20,299 bases of DNA from Oxalobacteraceae bacterium UBA6018 (GTDB lineage: Bacteria > Pseudomonadota > Gammaproteobacteria > Burkholderiales > Burkholderiaceae_D): the NCBI GenBank assembly GCA_002428015.1, contig DIZW01000098.1:1-20299 (forward strand). The letters are read 5' to 3'. Below the pieces are notes generated by a model, which was not told the DNA's origin, searched no databases, and worked only from the letters and a program-made list of their open reading frames with translations. The position numbers were made by a program, and so were the translations under genes. Shown here one piece after another: positions 7,580-16,136 of the stretch; the first letter of the stretch is position 1, and the number at the start of each line of letters is the position of its first letter.

Positions 7580-8325
7580 AACGAATACACGAGCGTGACC
7601 GAGGTCTGGGTGTCGGTGTTCTTCTTCGCCACCGGCACGTTGCTGTCGTTGCGGGCCACGAACGCGGCCTTCATCTGCATGGTGTCGTTGATCTTGGTGC
7701 TGAGCGCGGCCTCCGCGCTCGAGTGGACGTTGGCGGTACCGCGTTCCACGCTGACGGTCTGCGAGAACTGGGCCGCCGGGCTCAGTTGCCAGCGCAGCGC
7801 GGCCGCGCCACGCACGGTGAAGCCGTTCTCGGTTTCGCCGGTCTGGCGCGAACCGCTGAAGTAGCCCGGCCCCAGTTCCAGGTCGACGCTTGAGTCGGCG
7901 CTCTGCAGCCAGCGCGTGCTGCGCCCGATGCCGATGGTCGAGTATTCGGCGTAGGCGCCGAACTGGTCTTCCACATGGGTGGCCAGCAGGAAGGCTTTTT
8001 CGGTGTCCTCGGCCAGGCGGTAGCCGAACTTGGACGACAGGGCGAAGCGCTTGGCGGTGGGCACGCTGTTGGTGCTGCCGTCGCTCAGGCGGCGCGCGTC
8101 TTCCTTGAAGAAGCCGCTGGCGATGTACTCGTTGCTCCAGCGTTCGGTGTCCTGGCGGGCGTCGATCTTGCCGGAGAACGAGGTGCCGGCCGTGTTGCCC
8201 GAGGCCGCGATGGCACCGAGCTCGGCGGAGGTTTGCCAGCCCGCGTTGGTGGGCATGGACGCGGTGGCGCAGGCGCTGCCGCAGGCGCCGGCGAGCAGCA
8301 GCGCGAGAATCGGGGTAGGAGTCAT
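7576..8325 (-). CDS. DUF481 (YdiY-like) outer-membrane beta-barrel protein
   Basis: 249 aa. A signal peptide (residues about 1-20, MTPTPILALLLAGACGSACA) is followed by a region rich in alternating aromatic/polar beta strands (GWQTSAELGAIAASGNTAG..SFSGKID, KFGYRLAEDTEKAFLLA, VDLELGPGYF). The protein ends in VTLVYSF; a C-terminal phenylalanine after alternating hydrophobics is the recognition signature of outer-membrane barrels. The ASGNT motif and total length fit the DUF481 'salt-induced outer membrane protein' family, whose function is poorly known. The stop codon (7576-7578) is formed by the CTAG of the adjacent repeat element. A perfect TATAAT on the coding strand lies about 30 bp before the ATG; no good Shine-Dalgarno is seen. 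Confidence 0.8.
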   Translation of the reverse strand: MTPTPILALLLAGACGSACATASMPTNAGWQTSAELGAIAASGNTAGTSFSGKIDARQDTERWSNEYIASGFFKEDARRLSDGSTNSVPTAKRFALSSKFGYRLAEDTEKAFLLATHVEDQFGAYAEYSTIGIGRSTRWLQSADSSVDLELGPGYFSGSRQTGETENGFTVRGAAALRWQLSPAAQFSQTVSVERGTANVHSSAEAALSTKINDTMQMKAAFVARNDSNVPVAKKNTDTQTSVTLVYSF

Positions 8326-8354
8326 GGCAAGGAGTCGAGTGGCTGTCGAGCGAG

Positions 8355-8360
8355 ATTATA
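8355..8360 (-). promoter_or_regulatory. -10 element for the DUF481 gene
   Basis: TATAAT on the minus strand, 29 bp before the ATG at 8325. No convincing -35 hexamer is found at 16-18 bp, so this is only a half-recognised promoter. Confidence 0.4.
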
Positions 8361-8420
8361 AACGACAACGTTTTCAGCGGCGCGCCTGTTTGCCGCCGCC
8401 GCCGGCCCCCACGCCGGGAA

Positions 8421-8834
8421 TCAGTGCAAGCCGGCCAGGCGCTGGGCGCGCATGGCACTGGCCGCGCCATCCATCAGCTGCATGGCCTGGCGCGCCGCCT
8501 TCAGGGTGAGCACGTCGCGCGCCATGGCGCGGCTGGGCGGGTCCAGGCGCGTGAAAGTGTCGTGCACGATCGCCGGGTGGGCGCGCGGACGTGGCGCACG
8601 GGCGGCGGCGATCACGCCGGCCGGCGCGGCCAGGGCCGGGTCGGCCTCCTCGGTTGCGGCAAGCATGGTGACGCTGCGCTCGTTGCTCTGGCAGGCTTCG
8701 TCGGTCAGCGTGACGTGGCCGTCGGCGCTGACGCACTTGACGATGTCGGTGGCGGCAAGGGCCGAGGGCGCGCATGCCAGGCTGGTGAGAAAGAGGGGGG
8801 CGGCGAGGGCGAGGGCGAGGCGGTGGCGGTTCAT
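8421..8834 (-). CDS. Secreted DUF4124-type protein
   Basis: 137 aa from the ATG at 8832-8834, chosen because CAGGAG lies at good spacing before it and because the protein then begins with a signal peptide (MNRHRLALALAAPLFLTSLA, cleavage expected after ALA at residue 27). The mature start, IVKCVSADGHVTLTDEACQ, is a short DUF4124 motif: a Cys-containing hairpin of the xxCxxxDGxxTxTDxxC type found in many betaproteobacterial periplasmic proteins. The rest is Ala/Arg/Pro-rich with no recognised domain. The two motif cysteines probably form a disulfide in the periplasm. Function is unknown. It is transcribed in the same direction as the DUF481 gene with a 95-bp gap, so separate or joint transcription is possible. 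Confidence 0.8.
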   Translation of the reverse strand: MNRHRLALALAAPLFLTSLACAPSALAATDIVKCVSADGHVTLTDEACQSNERSVTMLAATEEADPALAAPAGVIAAARAPRPRAHPAIVHDTFTRLDPPSRAMARDVLTLKAARQAMQLMDGAASAMRAQRLAGLH

Positions 8835-8970
8835 GGTCGTGCTCCTGATTGTGCTGAGGTTCATGCAGCGATTCTGGGCCACTTGAAAAGAATTATCTGT
8901 TCGCTATCACACGCTGACGTTTTAATATCATTGTAAAAATGTTTATATGGCATGTTTTTGGACATAACTG

Positions 8971-9000
8971 TTGTCGTTAAAACATAAGCCTTGGTATCAT
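8971..9000 (+). promoter_or_regulatory. Putative sigma-70 promoter for the hybrid kinase gene
   Basis: TTGTCG (8971-8976), an 18-bp spacer and TATCAT (8995-9000, 5 of 6 matches) lie in an AT-rich stretch (about 8890-9000). Transcription would begin near 9007, which favours the ATG at 9045 over the TTG at 8991 as the start. The remaining part of this 210-bp gap holds nothing else recognised. Confidence 0.45.
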
Positions 9001-9044
9001 GGGGTGTTAGCACCATTGCAACGCCTACCGGACTTTCTCTTACC

Positions 9045-11264
9045 ATGCAAATTCGCGCCTACCTGTTCCTGATGGCCGCCGGGATCCTGGTCCCTGTCGT
9101 CGTCTCATCCGGTCTGGCGCTGGGGATGCTGCAGGATGCCGAGCGCGCCTCCGCCCTGCACGGGTTGAGCGAGACCGCCAACAGCGTGGGCCTGCTGGTC
9201 GATCGCGAGCTCTACAGCGCCGAGGCGGCCCTGCACGTGCTGGCCGCCTCGCCCTCGCTGGCCAGGGGTGAGCTGGCGCCGTTCTACCAGGAGGCGCGCA
9301 CCGCGCGCCGCGGCACCACCGGCTGGAGCCTGCTGCTCGACAGCGACGGCCAGCAACTGATGAACACCTATCTCCCATACGGGGCGCCGCTGCCGTCCGG
9401 GCCGGTCGCGCGCGAGCGCGCGCACATCGTCACGCGGTCCCAGCGCACCCTGGTTTCGGACCTGATCCAGGGCCCGGTCGCGCGGCACCTGGTGGCCACG
9501 GTGAATGTGCCCGTCACGCTGGCCGACGGGCGCCGCTACGTGCTGGCCGAGGCCTTCTCCACCGACCACTTCAGCGAGCTGATCTCGCGCGCCCACGCGC
9601 CGCCCGGCTGGCGCGTGGCCATCCTCGACCGCCAGGGCAACTTCATCGCGCGCAGCGTCAACGCCGACAGCACGGTGGGGCGCCCCGCGCGCCAGGAACT
9701 GGTGAACGCGGCCCGGGCCGCGCACGGCGGCACGCTGCGCCACCTGACCATGGAAGGGGTGGAGAGCTACGACGTGTTCACCCACGCGTCGCTGTCGGGA
9801 TGGACCATCGCCGTGGCGGCGCCCGTGGCGCTGATCGAGCATTCGGCGCGGCGCGCCTCGATGGTGGCCGCGCTCGGCCTGCTGGCGGCGACCATGGCCG
9901 CGGCCACCCTGGCGGCCTTCTTCGGACGCCTGCACGTGCGCTCGATCGGGCGCGCGGTCAAGGCCGCCACCGAGCTGGGAAAGGGCATGCCGCCCGAGCG
10001 GATCGCCTCGCGCGTGGCCGAGGTGGCCGAACTGCACACCGCGCTGCACGCGGCCGGCGAACAGCTGGTGCTGGCACAGGCCTACCGCAAGCATTCCGAG
10101 GCCGAGCGCGAGCAGCTGCTCGAGAGCGAACAGCAGGCGCGCCGCGCGGCCGAGCAGCAGAACCTGGCCAAGGACCAGTTCCTGGCGATGCTGGGCCATG
10201 AATTGCGCAACCCGCTGGCGCCGATCAGCACCGCGGCACAGCTGCTGCGCCTGCAGTCGACCGACGCCACCCGGGTGCGTTACGCCAGCGACGTGATCGC
10301 GCGCCAGGTGGCCCACATGAACAGCCTGCTGGGCGACCTGCTGGACGTCTCGCGCGTCACGCGCGGGCTGGTGTCGCTCAACGTCGAGGCGCTCGACCTG
10401 AAGCTGGTGCTCGAGCGCGCGCTCGAGCAGACCAGCGCCCAGATCGAGGCCAAGCACCACCAGGTCGACCTGGACCTGCCGGACGGGCCGCTGGCGCTGC
10501 GCGGCGATCCGACCCGGCTGATCCAGATCTTCGCCAACCTGCTCGGCAACGCGGCCAAGTACACCCACCCGCACGGGCGCATCCAGCTCGACGCGCGCGT
10601 CGACGGCGACATGCTGGTGGTGACGGTGCGCGACAACGGCGAGGGCATCTCGGCCGACCTGCTGCCGCGCATCTTCGACCTGTTCTCCCAGGGCGAGCGT
10701 AAGCCGGACCGTTCGCAGGGCGGGCTGGGGCTGGGCCTGGCGCTGGTCAAGAGCCTGGTGCAGCTGCACGGCGGCGCCGTGAGCGCCACCAGCCCCGGCG
10801 CCGGCCTGGGCAGCGCGTTCGCGGTGAGCCTGCCGTGCCTGGCCGGGGCGGCGGCCGTGCCCGAGCAGGCGCCGGTGCGCGCGGCCGGCGGCGCGCGCCG
10901 CATCATGATCGTCGACGATAACCTCGATGGGGCGTTGAGCCTGTCGCTGTTCCTGCGCGAGGCGGGCGGGCACCGTATCAGCACCTATTACGAAGCCGGC
11001 GCGGCGCTCGAATCGGCGCCCACGGACCGGCCCGACGCCTTCATCCTCGACATCGGCCTGCCCGACATGACCGGTTACGAGCTGGCGCGGCGCCTGCGCG
11101 CCATGGCGCCTTTCGGCGACGCCCTGTTCATCGCGTTGACCGGCTACGGCCAGGCGCAGGACCGCCAGCGCGCGCGCGAGGCCGGCTTCGACCACCACGT
11201 GGCCAAGCCGGCCGATCCGCAGCACATCCTGGCCCTGGTGGAGCGGGACGCGCCGGCCCACTGA
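9045..11264 (+). CDS. Membrane hybrid sensor histidine kinase (Cache-like sensor, HisKA, HATPase, REC)
   Basis: 739 aa from the ATG at 9045; a TTG start 18 codons upstream is open but would overlap the likely promoter. Transmembrane helix 1 spans residues about 6-28, a periplasmic Cache-like sensor about 31-268, and helix 2 about 272-296. A charged coiled linker follows (QQARRAAEQQNLAKDQ). The HisKA domain has phospho-acceptor His385 in LGHELRNPLAP. The HATPase domain shows the N-box (NLLGNAAKYT), DNGEGIS and GGLGLGLALVKSL. The receiver begins near residue 620 (MIVDDN), with phospho-acceptor Asp669 (FILDIGLPDMTG) and Lys in VAKP. It would sense an extracellular ligand and phosphorylate itself internally; the onward HPt or regulator is not in the window. 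The ligand is unknown. The domain call is firm. Confidence 0.95.
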   Translation: MQIRAYLFLMAAGILVPVVVSSGLALGMLQDAERASALHGLSETANSVGLLVDRELYSAEAALHVLAASPSLARGELAPFYQEARTARRGTTGWSLLLDSDGQQLMNTYLPYGAPLPSGPVARERAHIVTRSQRTLVSDLIQGPVARHLVATVNVPVTLADGRRYVLAEAFSTDHFSELISRAHAPPGWRVAILDRQGNFIARSVNADSTVGRPARQELVNAARAAHGGTLRHLTMEGVESYDVFTHASLSGWTIAVAAPVALIEHSARRASMVAALGLLAATMAAATLAAFFGRLHVRSIGRAVKAATELGKGMPPERIASRVAEVAELHTALHAAGEQLVLAQAYRKHSEAEREQLLESEQQARRAAEQQNLAKDQFLAMLGHELRNPLAPISTAAQLLRLQSTDATRVRYASDVIARQVAHMNSLLGDLLDVSRVTRGLVSLNVEALDLKLVLERALEQTSAQIEAKHHQVDLDLPDGPLALRGDPTRLIQIFANLLGNAAKYTHPHGRIQLDARVDGDMLVVTVRDNGEGISADLLPRIFDLFSQGERKPDRSQGGLGLGLALVKSLVQLHGGAVSATSPGAGLGSAFAVSLPCLAGAAAVPEQAPVRAAGGARRIMIVDDNLDGALSLSLFLREAGGHRISTYYEAGAALESAPTDRPDAFILDIGLPDMTGYELARRLRAMAPFGDALFIALTGYGQAQDRQRAREAGFDHHVAKPADPQHILALVERDAPAH

Positions 11265-11325
11265 GCGCCGGCCAGGTGCTACCATACCGGTCCTTGCGGT
11301 CCGTGCCGCACATCGCCCTTCGACC

Positions 11326-12564
11326 ATGCCAAAAAATAAACGCCCCGTCCCCCGTCCCTCAAGCCAGGCGCCGCAGGAGGACCGCGAGCGCCTGGCCCAG
11401 ACCCTGGCCGAGCTGGCGCTCGACCTTGCCGAGCAGGCCGCCGACGAGGAGCAGGCCGGGCAAGCGGTCGACCGCGCCGCGCTCTCGCTCAAAGAGGACG
11501 CCTTCAACAAGCTGCTGCGCAACGCCCTGCGCAAGCACAACGACGAGCTGCTGTACGGCGCCATCGAGCATGCGCGCGAGGCCGACGTGGCGGCCTACGA
11601 ACTGCTGCGCGAGCGCGTGGCCGAGGCCAGCGCCACCATGCTGCTGCGGCGCGAGGGCGCGCCCAGCATGGAGATCAACGCCTTCGCCGTGCCCCTGTTC
11701 GTGCGCAGCGCCGGCGGCCTGCGCCAGGAGCAGTGCTTCCAGGACCCGGCCGCCTTCGAGGAGCTGGTCGCGAGCATCGTTAGCGCCGGCCTGGAGAGCG
11801 GGCAGGCCAAGGTGGTGCTGATCAGCCATGCCTACGACCTGGACGAATTCGACCGCATCACCTACAGCACGCTGGCCGAGATGGTGCGCGAAGCGGCCGC
11901 CTCGATGACCGAGAAAAAGCTGGTGCCCACGCCGGCGCTCGAGGCCAGCATGGGCGGCTGGCGCGCGTCGGCCTTCGGTCCGGAGGACGAGGCGCTCGAG
12001 CTGCGCTTCCTGCTCGGCTTCGCCATGAAGCGCAGCGACGACAAGTTCTACCAGGTGCCGGCCGAGGAAGCGGCGGCGGACGCGTATTTCGAGGCGCGCA
12101 TGGCGCGTTTTCGCAACTGGACCGTGCTGGCCGCGCCGCTGGTCAAGCGCTGCCTGGCGGCCCAGCCCGAGAGCGTGCATCTGGACTTCCTGTACCAGGA
12201 CCTGCCGTTCGGGGCCAAGGAGCAGGCGCTGGCCGAGCTGGCGATGCTGCAGATGATGGCCGACGTCGCCGGCGCGCTGGCGCGCGGCGGGGTGGCGCCG
12301 GCGCAGGTGCGCGCGGTGGCCGGCCCGGCCGACGTCGACGACGAGATGGTGCTGCGGGTGAACGTGTATGGGCCTGGCGACGCGCTGCTGGCCTCGTCCG
12401 ACAAGCCGCTCGACCTGGCGGCCGACCTGCAGACCGAGGTGGACGACATCTGCGACGCGCTGGCGACGCTGGGGATCGCGCAGGTGGCGGTGGCGCTGCG
12501 TTTCGCGCCGGACGGCACAGCGCTCGAGGTGCGCGCCTACCAGGGCGCTGCGCTGTCCGATTGA
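11326..12564 (+). CDS. DUF2863-like conserved cytoplasmic protein
   Basis: 412 aa, acidic, without signal peptide or membrane helix. The start has a basic Pro-rich tail (MPKNKRPVPRPSSQAP), then a helical region rich in Ala/Glu/Leu (about 20-110) and a mixed alpha/beta body. Length, composition and phrases such as AFAVPLFVR, ISHAYDLDEFDRITYS and VHLDFLYQDLPFG are consistent with the DUF2863 family of Burkholderiales, which has no assigned function; this is recognition from memory, not a profile search. It follows the hybrid kinase by 61 bp in the same direction and might be co-transcribed, but that does not imply a shared role. No catalytic motif is evident. Confidence 0.75.
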   Translation: MPKNKRPVPRPSSQAPQEDRERLAQTLAELALDLAEQAADEEQAGQAVDRAALSLKEDAFNKLLRNALRKHNDELLYGAIEHAREADVAAYELLRERVAEASATMLLRREGAPSMEINAFAVPLFVRSAGGLRQEQCFQDPAAFEELVASIVSAGLESGQAKVVLISHAYDLDEFDRITYSTLAEMVREAAASMTEKKLVPTPALEASMGGWRASAFGPEDEALELRFLLGFAMKRSDDKFYQVPAEEAAADAYFEARMARFRNWTVLAAPLVKRCLAAQPESVHLDFLYQDLPFGAKEQALAELAMLQMMADVAGALARGGVAPAQVRAVAGPADVDDEMVLRVNVYGPGDALLASSDKPLDLAADLQTEVDDICDALATLGIAQVAVALRFAPDGTALEVRAYQGAALSD

Positions 12565-12565
12565 G

Positions 12566-12628
12566 CCGGTTGGCGCGCGCCTAGGCTCCCGCGCGCGGCC
12601 ACGCGGGCTCTGCGCCCTAGCGCACCGG
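12566..12628. terminator. Palindromic convergent intergenic region, candidate bidirectional terminator
   Basis: The 65-bp gap between two convergent stops is almost wholly an imperfect palindrome. CCGGT (12566-12570) pairs with ACCGG (12624-12628), and the inner stem CCCGCG (12588-12593) pairs with CGCGGG (12602-12607). No T-tract is present, so termination may be factor-dependent. Confidence 0.4.
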
Positions 12629-12629
12629 T

Positions 12630-12989
12630 TCAGTGCAGCTTGGCGTTGGCCAGGAAGATCCAGGCCACCGACATGACCACCATGCCGGTCAGGGTCACGC
12701 AGGAGCAGGTGAAGAACCAGGCCGACAGCACGCTGGCCTGGAGGGCGCGCTCGAACAGGCAGCCGAGGCCGAAATCGAAGGCGGTCAGGAAGGACCAGCG
12801 GCGCAGGTAGGTGGGGAAGTATTTGCACATGCGCCGGTTGTGCTGGAGCACGGCGTGGCGCTCGTACAGGTTGCGCGCCGCGCTGGCGTCGCGGAACAGC
12901 CAGTCGAAGAACATGAAGCGGTAGAGCAGGGTGCGGAAGGGCATCTCGGCCACGGCGGCGTCGGCTTGCTGGTCGTCACGGTGCGTCAT
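12630..12989 (-). CDS. Small membrane protein of unknown function
   Basis: 119 aa from the ATG at 12987-12989. The N-terminal half is soluble and basic/aromatic (PFRTLLYRFMFFDWLFRDAS, then ARNLYERHAVLQHNRRM). The C-terminal part is hydrophobic: a likely helix at about 65-82 and a clear one at about 86-114 (SVLSAWFFTCSCVTL..MVVMSVAWIFLANAK). I do not recognise the family. Support for a real gene is its coherent composition, the precise fit to the gap between the convergent DUF2863-like gene and the upstream PAS-GGDEF-EAL gene, and an 83-bp AT-richer leader. No strong Shine-Dalgarno is seen. It lies downstream of the GGDEF-EAL gene on the same strand and could share its transcript, but the spacing also allows its own promoter. 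Confidence 0.7.
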   Translation of the reverse strand: MTHRDDQQADAAVAEMPFRTLLYRFMFFDWLFRDASAARNLYERHAVLQHNRRMCKYFPTYLRRWSFLTAFDFGLGCLFERALQASVLSAWFFTCSCVTLTGMVVMSVAWIFLANAKLH

Positions 12990-13072
12990 GGCAGGTCTCG
13001 CACAAGTTATTCGCGGTAAGGCAAATATATACCCATCCCGTCGAGCGCGTATTGCTCGCTCGCAATTGTCAA

Positions 13073-15970
13073 TCACGGTGTCAGCGGGCGCGGCTTGCCG
13101 AGCCAGTACCCCTGGGCGTAGTCGACGCCGATGCGTTTCAGGCTGGCCAGGATGGCCGGGTCGGTCACGTATTCGGCGATGGTCCGGCGCCCCATCATGT
13201 GGCTGATGTCGTTGGTAAAGCGCACCATCTCGAAGTCGACCTCGCTCGAGCCCATCATCTGGATGAAGGAACCGTCGATCTTGATGTAGTCCACCGGCAG
13301 TTGCTTGAGGTAGGTGAAGGAGGTCATGCCGGTGCCGAAGTCGTCCAGCGAGAAGCGGCAGCCGCGCGCCGCCAGCGCCTCGATGAAGGCGACGGTGTTG
13401 TGCATGTCGGCGATGGCGCCGTGCTCGGTGATCTCGAAGCACAGCTTGGACGCCGGCACCCTGGCCTCGTCGATCAGGCGCGCGGCGAACTTGTGGAAGC
13501 TGGGGTCGGCCAGCGAGCGGCGCGACAGGTTGATGCTGCACATGCCCAGCGTGTCGGTGTGTTCGGGCGACTCGGTCAGCCAGGCCAAGGTGCGGGTGAG
13601 CACCCAGCGGTCCACCTTGAGGATCAGGTCGTAGCGCTCGGCGGCCGGCAGGAAGCTGCCCGGGCTGATCGGGCCGGCGTCGCCGTCGCGCAGGCGCAGC
13701 AGGATTTCGTAGTGTTGGTCCGGGTCCGGCGCGCCCAGCGCGATGATGGGCTGGTAGTACAGCTGCAGCTCGTCGTGCTGGAACGCGTGCGACAGCCGCG
13801 CGACCCAGTCCATGTCGCTGCGGCGCTGGGCCAGGTCCAGGTCGCCCAGGGCGTGCACGAAGACCCGGTTGCGTCCGCGCTCCTTGGCGATATAGCAGGC
13901 GTGGTCGGCGCGCTGCATGGCTTCTTCGACGCCGGTGGTGCGCTGGTCGATCGGGGTCAGGCCGATCGACACGCCGAGCTGGAACACGCGATCCTTGCAC
14001 ACGTAGCGGAAGGCGCGCGTGTCCTCGAGCAGCTTGTGGGCCACCGCCAGCGCCTCGTCGAGGTCGCAGTGCTCGACGATGAGGGCGAACTCGTCGCCGC
14101 CGATGCGCGCCAGGGTGTCGCGCTCGCGCACGTGGCCGCTATAGGACCGCGCCAGCTGCTTGAGCAGGTCGTCGCCGGCCGAGTGGCCGCAGGTGTCGTT
14201 GACGATCTTGAACTGGTCCAGGTCCAGGTACAGCAGGGCGGCGTGGGCGCCGCCATGGTGGTGGGCGCGCTCGATCGCGCGCTGCAGGCGTTCCTCGAAT
14301 TCGCGCCGGTTGATCAGGCCGGTGAGGGCGTCGTGGCTGGCCTCGAAGCCGAGCCGGCGCAGCAGGCGTTTCGACTCGGTGACGTCGTGGAAGATCAGTA
14401 CCGCGCCGATCAGTTCGCCGTCGGCCAGGCTGACCGGCGAGACCGCGCTCTCGACCGAGTGGGACACGCCGGCGTGTCCGCGCATGGTCAGGTGGGGCAG
14501 GCTGGTCACGGCGCGGCGCTCGGCCAGGCACTGCGCCAGCGCCGCGTCCAGGCTGGCCGCGCCGGTGCTCTCTTCGAAGTGCACCACCGTGCCCACCGGC
14601 TGGCCGCGGGCCTGTTCCGCGCCGACGCCGGTGAAGGCCTCGGCGGCCGGGTTCATGGAGCCGATCGCGCCTGCCGGATTGACGGTGATGACGCCGTCGG
14701 TGATCGCGGCCAGGGTCACGAGGGCGCGCTCGCGCTCGGTTTCGGCGTTCAGCTCGGCCTGTTTGAGCTGGCCGATGTCGTGCATCACCGCCACCGCCAG
14801 GCGGGCCACGCCGTCGTGGTCGAGGATGGGCGCGGCCATGACCGCGAGATGGGTGCGCCTGCCGTCCGGGCGCAGGTACAGCAGTTCCTGCAGTTGCGGC
14901 GCGGCCGCGCCCCCCGTCATCAGGCGCGTGAGCGGCAGGTCCTGGTAGCCGAGCCGCTCGCCGCCGGGGCCGATGAAATGGTAGCGGTCGTATTCGCGGA
15001 AGCTTTGAATGTCGGTCATGTCGCCGCCCAGCATGGCGACGGCGGCGCGGTTCTGGTAGGTCAGCTTGCCGGACGGGACCTCGGCCAGCACCACGCCGGA
15101 CGGGAGCTGCTCGAGGATGTCGGCGAAGCGCGCGCGCTCAATGCGCAGCGCCTCGATGGCCTGGTCCTTGTCGCGCTCGGCGCGTTTGAGGCTGTCGATG
15201 GTCACGCACACGCCCATCAGCTCGGCCGCCTGGCCGGCCTGGCCGCCCTGCCAATTGGCGCGCAGGTAGAACCACTGGTAGTTGCCGTCGCGGCGGAGCA
15301 GGCGCAGCTCGGTCTCGAACGGGGCCGTGCCTGGGGCGGCGCGCGCCTGGTCCAGGCGCGCGCGCAGTGCGCCGCGGTCGTCCTCGTGCACGTAGCCCAG
15401 CCAGTGCTCGAGGTCGAGCGCGGGCTGGTCGTCCTCGTAGCCGAGCAGGGCGGCCAGGTGGGGCGACACGCGCATTTCACCGCTGTCGAGCCGGCATTTC
15501 CAGGTCCCCGATTCGGACGCCACGAGAATCTGGTCGATCTCCTGCTTTTCCTGCTCGCACTGTTCGAGCACCTTGTGCCTGGTCAGGTCGATGGTGACCT
15601 TGGAAAAGCCCTGCAGCGCGCCGTCGTCCAGGCGCAGCGCGGTGATGATGACGAAGGCCCAGAACAGGCTGCCGTCCTTGCGCTGGCGCCAGCATTCCTC
15701 GCTGAACACGCCGCGCTCGGCCGCCCAGCGCAGGTTCCGCTCGGGCAGGCCGGCCGCGCGGTCCTGCTAGGTGTAGAGCAGGCCCAGGTGCTGCCCCACG
15801 GCTTCGGCCGCCGTATAGCCTTTCATCTCCTCGGCGCCCTTGTTCCAGAGCGTGATGCGGCCGTTCGGGTCCATCAGGAACACGGCCGCTTCCCTGATGC
15901 CCACGACCATCAGGCGATAAAGCTCGGCCGCTTCGTTCCGGGGTAGCGGCGGCGGCAACTGTTCGGACAT
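13073..15970 (-). pseudogene. Multi-PAS GGDEF-EAL protein gene interrupted by an in-frame amber codon
   Basis: Read from the ATG at 15968-15970, the frame encodes MSEQLPPPLP and the first half of a PAS domain, meets TAG at codon 68 (15767-15769), and continues in the same frame as uninterrupted coding sequence to 13073 (966 codons in all). The bases across the stop read ..GLLYT-stop-QDRAAGLPER.., matching PAS domains with YTxEDRAAGLPE, including FTPEDRQAGMPE in the kinase at 16137. Beyond it follow the rest of PAS1, about three more PAS domains, an intact GGDEF (residues 624-628) with RxxD site RERD, and an EAL domain with EIL at 755-757, DDFGTG, KID and QGYWLGKP. The ancestral product was a cytoplasmic c-di-GMP cyclase/phosphodiesterase. 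Possible readings are a recent nonsense mutation, a sequencing error, or suppression/reinitiation. No other lesion is seen. Confidence 0.88.
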
Positions 15971-15984
15971 ACGCGAGGCCCTAC

Positions 15985-16002
15985 CTTTGCATGCATGCAA
16001 AG
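15985..16002. promoter_or_regulatory. Perfect 18-bp palindrome upstream of the GGDEF-EAL gene
   Basis: CTTTGCATGCATGCAAAG is its own reverse complement and lies 14 bp before the ATG at 15970, in the 166-bp spacer between divergent signalling genes. It could be an operator for a dimeric regulator or an mRNA hairpin next to the ribosome binding site of the GGDEF-EAL gene. No known operator consensus is recognised. Confidence 0.5.
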
Positions 16003-16063
16003 TCGTTCGATACGCCGATTTGACGAAAGTTCCCTGCCGCGCCACCCTTGGCGGCACGCACAA

Positions 16064-16092
16064 TTGACATTCTGAACAGCACGCCCTACATT
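16064..16092 (+). promoter_or_regulatory. Putative sigma-70 promoter for the hybrid kinase-Nudix operon
   Basis: A perfect TTGACA (16064-16069), a 17-bp spacer and TACATT (16087-16092, 4 of 6 matches) lie 45 bp before the ATG at 16137. This is the best promoter match in the window. Confidence 0.5.
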
Positions 16093-16136
16093 GTCTCACG
16101 CCGCCCGCCGGGCCTTGATGATGTCGAACTGAGCCG

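Noticed and set aside
8991..9044. Upstream TTG start for the membrane kinase
   Set aside because: It would place the start inside the predicted -35/-10 region; the ATG at 9045 gives a normal N-terminal membrane helix directly.
8861..9046. 61-codon minus-strand frame in the AT-rich gap
   Set aside because: No ribosome binding site, overlaps the predicted promoter and has no recognisable sequence.
9105..11564. 819-codon open frame opposite the membrane kinase and the next gene
   Set aside because: It spans two plus-strand genes and their gap with low-complexity translation; not a plausible gene.
13055..13085. TTGACA on the minus strand with ATTGC/GCAAT stem, possible promoter for the small membrane gene
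   Set aside because: No acceptable -10 lies at 16-18 bp; the match is probably chance.
13052..15946. 964-codon open frame on the plus strand opposite the GGDEF-EAL gene
   Set aside because: Its composition (Ala, Gly, Val, Arg, His, Gln repeats) is typical of a complement-strand artefact; the minus-strand frame has clear PAS, GGDEF and EAL motifs.
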